8,254 nucleotides of DNA. It comes from an uncultured cyanobacterium. Lineage in GTDB: Bacteria; Cyanobacteriota; Cyanobacteriia; Cyanobacteriales; Geitlerinemataceae. Position numbers and translations under genes: made by a program. Below are positions 6,104 through 8,254 of the stretch, piece by piece; within the stretch, counting starts at the first letter, position 1; each line of letters starts with the position of its first letter. The stretch spans positions 1 to 8,254 of the forward strand of contig CAKZKB010000615.1 of assembly GCA_937121005.1 (NCBI GenBank), given 5' to 3'. The notes under the pieces are model-generated. The model was not told where the DNA came from. It searched no databases and worked only from the letters and a program-made list of their open reading frames with translations.

Positions 6104-6739
6104 ATGAGCTCCCCTGCCCGCCGCCCCCCGATCGTCCTGGTTGAAACCGCCTTTCTCGCCAGCACTTCCGGGTTGCTGTACCTGATTAACACCTATTTTC
6201 CCCTGGGGCCGGCCTTTCGGATTTTCTTCCCCGTACCGATCGCCCTCGCGTACTTGCGCTGGGGGGCCAGGGCTTCTTGGATGACCGCGTTGGTGTCGGG
6301 GTTGCTGCTGACGGTACTCATGGGGCCGACGCGCAGTATATTTTTTGTCATGCCCTTTGCCTTTATGGGAGTCATGCTGGGGGTGCTGTGGCGGCGCGGG
6401 GCCAGTTGGTGGGTTTCCATCGGTTTGGGGGCGCTTTTGGGGTCGATCGGCGTGTTTTTTCGCCTGTGGTTGCTCTCGATTTTACTCAGCGAAGATCTGT
6501 GGCTGTACATGACGATTCAGATTACAGAATTGGCTGAGTGGGGGTTAGAAAAGTTAGGCATTTTAGCTGCACCGAGTTTGGTGTTGGTGCAGGGGTTGGC
6601 TGTTGCGGCGATCGTCGCGAACAACATTGTCTATTTATTTGTCGTCCATCTGGTCTCGTTGATGCTGTTGGAACGCTTGGGAAATCCCATCCCCCTACCG
6701 CCGAAGTGGGTGCGGGTGTTGCTCGATTACGAGGAATGA
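6104..6739 (+). CDS. DUF2232-like integral membrane protein
   Basis: The 211-residue protein is largely hydrophobic, with about six membrane segments: residues about 10-30, 36-52, 57-75, 78-96, 102-127 and 158-190. Typical features of the DUF2232 (YybS-like) family, which is widespread in cyanobacteria and Gram-positives, are the early short helix pair followed by FFPVPIALAYLRWG (41-54) and the small-residue-rich VMPFAFMGVMLGVLW (82-96). The family resembles small-molecule transporter membrane subunits, but its substrate is not established. The loop between segments 5 and 6 carries a short amphipathic stretch (about 138-152), and the C-terminus ends in a short basic-acidic tail (KWVRVLLDYEE). 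No ribosome binding site is seen before the ATG. The family call rests on my recognition of the pattern, not a search. Confidence 0.75.
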   Translation: MSSPARRPPIVLVETAFLASTSGLLYLINTYFPLGPAFRIFFPVPIALAYLRWGARASWMTALVSGLLLTVLMGPTRSIFFVMPFAFMGVMLGVLWRRGASWWVSIGLGALLGSIGVFFRLWLLSILLSEDLWLYMTIQITELAEWGLEKLGILAAPSLVLVQGLAVAAIVANNIVYLFVVHLVSLMLLERLGNPIPLPPKWVRVLLDYEE

Positions 6740-6755
6740 AAATATTTTAAGGCAC

Positions 6756-6785
6756 TTGACAAGCGCGATCGTCCCTGGCTATACT
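6756..6785 (+). promoter_or_regulatory. Near-consensus sigma70-type promoter of the CRISPR leader
   Basis: A perfect TTGACA (6756-6761) is followed after 18 bp by TATACT (6780-6785), predicting a start at about 6791-6793. It lies just after the DUF2232 stop codon and points at the CRISPR array, about 195 nt downstream. A HIP1-like CGATCG lies within the spacer between the two hexamers. Confidence 0.75.
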
Positions 6786-6790
6786 GGCAG

Positions 6791-6986
6791 TAAGTTTGGC
6801 AAAGTGAAGCGGGGGCAAAAACCCTAGGCACTTCGCCAAAACGCCAGAACCTTGACAAATCAATACGTTCGGGCTTTCAGTAGCGCTTGCCACCCGCTTC
6901 GTCGGTGGCTGAAATGAAGGTCTGCCAGGGACTTTGCCAATTTGGGCTCTGTATCCTAATCCCTACTAGGGTTCTGGCTGGCAGCC
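6791..6986 (+). ncRNA. Structured CRISPR leader or small RNA
   Basis: No reading frame is supported here. Starting at the predicted transcription start, the sequence can fold into nested helices. P1 pairs 6796-6805 with 6931-6940 (10 perfect pairs). P2 is a local hairpin, 6806-6809 with 6831-6834. P3 pairs 6845-6853 with 6917-6924 (8 pairs, A6848 bulged). P4 pairs 6875-6880 with 6909-6914, with an inner helix 6890-6894/6904-6908. P5 pairs 6944-6948 with 6983-6987 around a CCCTA/TAGGG hairpin (6961-6971). Alternatives compete: 6843-6851 pairs perfectly with 6970-6978 (9 bp), and 6822-6827 with 6966-6971. It is the likely array leader by position and by the direction of the repeats; a separate small RNA is also possible. 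I recognised no 6S, RNase P, tmRNA or SRP RNA signature. Confidence 0.5.
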
Positions 6987-7465
6987 CTTTCACCTCTCTT
7001 AATCCCCTTTAGGGGACTGAAACGCTTCGATGAAGTCGGAGTTGAGCCAAGGATCATTCACTTTCATCTCTCTTAATCCCCTTTAGGGGACTGAAACCAG
7101 CTACATTCATCCCCAGGCTAACCCCCGCGTTAACTTTCATCTCTCTTACTCCCCTTTAGGGGACTGAAACAACCGAGTAGACTGACGAGAACCAGCTTCA
7201 AACGTGGACTTTCATCTCTCTTAATCCCCTTTAGGGGACTGAAACCAGGCACACTTATTCCCAGTGCGGTAAACAGCCCGCCACTTTCATCTCTCTTAAT
7301 CCCCTTTAGGGGACTGAAACTAGCCTGCATCCCATACGGCAATTGAAAGCATCTCACTTTCATCTCTCTTAATCCCCTTTAGGGGACTGAAACCTTAGAA
7401 TGCACGAAATCGCAGCCTCTGCGGGAGGCTTTCACTTCTCTTAATCCCCTTTAGGGGACTGAAAC
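6987..7465 (+). CRISPR. CRISPR array, 7 repeats of 37 nt and 6 spacers, type I-D/III-like repeat
   Basis: Repeats lie at 6987-7023, 7061-7097, 7134-7170, 7209-7245, 7284-7320, 7357-7393 and 7429-7465. The consensus begins CTTTCATCTCTC, has the stem TCCCC-TTTA-GGGGA, and ends ACTGAAAC. Spacers are 37, 36, 38, 38, 36 and 35 nt. The ACTGAAAC end is the usual 8-nt crRNA 5' handle, so the array is read on the + strand with the leader on the left. Repeats 2, 4, 5 and 6 are identical. Repeat 1 has one change (position 7 C), repeat 3 has one in the TAAT box (TACT), and repeat 7 has two (positions 7-8), as is usual for the leader-distal end. The repeat resembles, from memory, the type I-D CRISPR1 repeat of Synechocystis 6803 (CTTTCC... 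TAATCCC...GGGACTGAAAC) and also III-B types. No cas gene is in the window, so the subtype is a guess. Confidence 0.97.
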
Positions 7466-7471
7466 CCTCCT

Positions 7472-7499
7472 ACAACGCAACAACGAACAACGAGTAACA
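7472..7499. repeat. Heptameric tandem repeat after the CRISPR array
   Basis: Units ACAACGC, AACAACG, AACAACG and AGTAACA follow the last repeat by 6 bp. The AACAACG heptamer is the complement-phase match of the coding heptamer at 4214-4241. No terminator-like hairpin with a T-run is seen immediately after the array. Confidence 0.6.
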
Positions 7500-7563
7500 G
7501 TTGCATTGAGGTTAAATGTCGCTATTTTAGAAAAAGGCGATCGCGCTTTATCCTAATGTAGGG

Positions 7564-7622
7564 ATTCAGGTATCTTAGGGTCAACGGGTCTAGAAACCCG
7601 GTTTCTCGCCGATCGCCTGAAT
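7564..7622. repeat. Nested inverted repeats in the 7466-7811 non-coding region
   Basis: ATTCAGG (7564-7570) and CCTGAAT (7616-7622) form a 7-bp inverted pair enclosing a tighter palindrome, AGAAACC-C-GGTTTCT (7592-7606). The inner palindrome is a motif I associate with cyanobacterial intergenic repeats. It could terminate the array transcript or the minus-strand gene at 7812, but lacks a T-run. The remainder of 7466-7811 shows no supported gene: the readable frames begin without a plausible start or run antisense into the DUF2135 gene. Confidence 0.55.
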
Positions 7623-7811
7623 GCTTGCATCCTAATTCATCTTGCAAACAGTAACGCTGTCACCGAAAAACTATCTGAGTTTATCTTATTCATCTGTGGT
7701 TGCAGTATTTTCGGCTTGTTCGACTCCCGCGACACTTGTTTGGGGACGATCGCCGGAGTTCGCCACTATCCCGACGATCGCACCGGGTGGATCGGGTTGA
7801 TGGCGATCGAT

Positions 7812-8254
7812 TTAGTTATCCTCCGATCGATCGCCATTCGGCGGAACAGAAAAGTCAAAAGTAACGGTGGGGTTAGAACTGTCTACCGTCCCAGTTTCCG
7901 TGCGCGTTTCGCCTAGAGTTAAAATCGTCATTTCAAACTCGATCGGCCCGGATTCTTCCCCACAACGCGCGAATAGATTCACTTCTGCGGTATATTGTCC
8001 CTCGGGAGCCTCTCCCGTCGGCCAGAAAATGTTCTCAACTGGGGAAGAATTGCTCTCGCCACAACCCGCATTGGCATCGACATCCAACTGTCCCCCGGAA
8101 GGACTTTGCGGTTCTCCAAAGAAAATCCGCGCCCCCTCCGGCCCCGTGACAGCCAAATCCAGATCGTCTGTGGTTGACCAGCGTAGCGTCACCTGCACGT
8201 CTCCCGTGCCCAGTTCCGGTTCTTCGCGATCGCTTTCGGGCATAGGTGGCGGTG
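7812..8254 (-). CDS. Partial protein with C-terminal DUF2135/YfaP-like beta domain
   Basis: The frame is open to the window edge. An ATG at 8241-8243 gives 143 residues, but the codons before it are CCG CCA CCT (Pro-Pro-Pro) and there is no ribosome binding site, so the true start is probably outside and this is a C-terminal domain after a proline linker. The fragment has an acidic lead-in (PESDREEPELG), then DVQVTLRWSTTDDLDLAVTGPEG, whose D-L-D-L-x-V core, followed by SGGQLDVDANAGC and PVENIFWPTGEAPEGQYT, is the pattern of DUF2135 domains. Two cysteines (in NAGCGES and FARCGEE) could form a disulfide, suggesting an exported protein; the signal peptide would lie beyond the window. The stretch after them alternates beta-strand residues and ends DFSVPPNGDRSEDN. 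The function of the domain is not established. Confidence 0.75.
   Translation of the reverse strand, partial: PPPMPESDREEPELGTGDVQVTLRWSTTDDLDLAVTGPEGARIFFGEPQSPSGGQLDVDANAGCGESNSSPVENIFWPTGEAPEGQYTAEVNLFARCGEESGPIEFEMTILTLGETRTETGTVDSSNPTVTFDFSVPPNGDRSEDN

Noticed and set aside
6852..6857. A second TTGACA in the leader as another promoter.
   Set aside because: No TATAAT-like hexamer lies 16-18 bp downstream (the position reads TTTCAG).
6791..6986. The leader as a 6S RNA.
   Set aside because: The size and the closing helix with a bubble are suggestive, but the outer helix is short, competing pairings are strong, and I cannot match any conserved 6S sequence. Left as an unclassified structured RNA; a covariance-model search would settle it.
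7130..7363. Minus-strand frame of 77 residues with repeating FSPLKGIKRDES.
   Set aside because: It is the translation of the CRISPR repeats; the 72-75 bp periodicity is from the array, not a protein repeat.
7690..7798. A stretch reading VVAVFSACSTPATL, resembling a lipoprotein signal with a Cys.
   Set aside because: There is no start codon in a plausible place, no basic N-terminus, and a stop follows soon after; most likely chance.
7716..7916. A + strand frame starting with TTG at 7716.
   Set aside because: It has no ribosome binding site and no family resemblance, and half of it runs antisense to the DUF2135-like gene.

Overview
The window looks like cyanobacterial chromosome, most likely from a filamentous, repeat-rich species (inference). 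Supporting signs are dense CGATCG and HIP1 (GCGATCGC) octamers, for example at 203-210 and 560-567, heptameric short tandem repeats (STRR-like) between genes, a YidD, a DUF2232-type membrane protein, and a CRISPR repeat whose 3' end (GGGACTGAAAC) matches the Synechocystis type I-D and III repeats as I remember them.

Layout, left to right. Positions 1-163 hold a G-tract cluster and two blocks of 7-bp tandem repeats. yidD (173-406, +) follows and overlaps tail-to-tail with a very large minus-strand gene (373-4986). That gene encodes a 1537-residue protein: a coiled-coil N-terminus, a Ser/Thr/Pro linker, about 550 residues of extremely acidic low-complexity sequence, and a divergent Hsp70/actin-like ATPase domain near the C-terminus. 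A divergent intergenic region (4987-5230) separates it from a Crp/Fnr-family regulator (5231-5953, +). A 127-bp palindrome-ended, MITE-like repeat (5957-6083) lies before a DUF2232-like membrane protein gene (6104-6739, +).

Next comes a near-consensus promoter (6756-6785) and a roughly 195-nt leader that can fold extensively (6791-6986). It leads into a CRISPR array of seven 37-nt repeats and six spacers (6987-7465), read left to right, with no cas genes in the window. Positions 7466-7811 are non-coding and hold another STRR block and nested inverted repeats. The right edge holds the C-terminal part of a minus-strand protein with a DUF2135/YfaP-like domain (7812-8254), cut by the window end.

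The genes do not form one obvious operon or pathway. The most distinctive features are: (i) the giant acidic Hsp70-like protein, whose linker was partly built from dispersed genomic repeats, including a 24-bp sequence identical to one end of the intergenic repeat at 5957-6083; (ii) the CRISPR leader, which has its own strong promoter and can form mutually exclusive long-range pairings, so it could be a structured leader RNA or a separate small RNA; and (iii) the intergenic repeat itself, whose two ends differ only by compensatory changes that preserve the hairpins.
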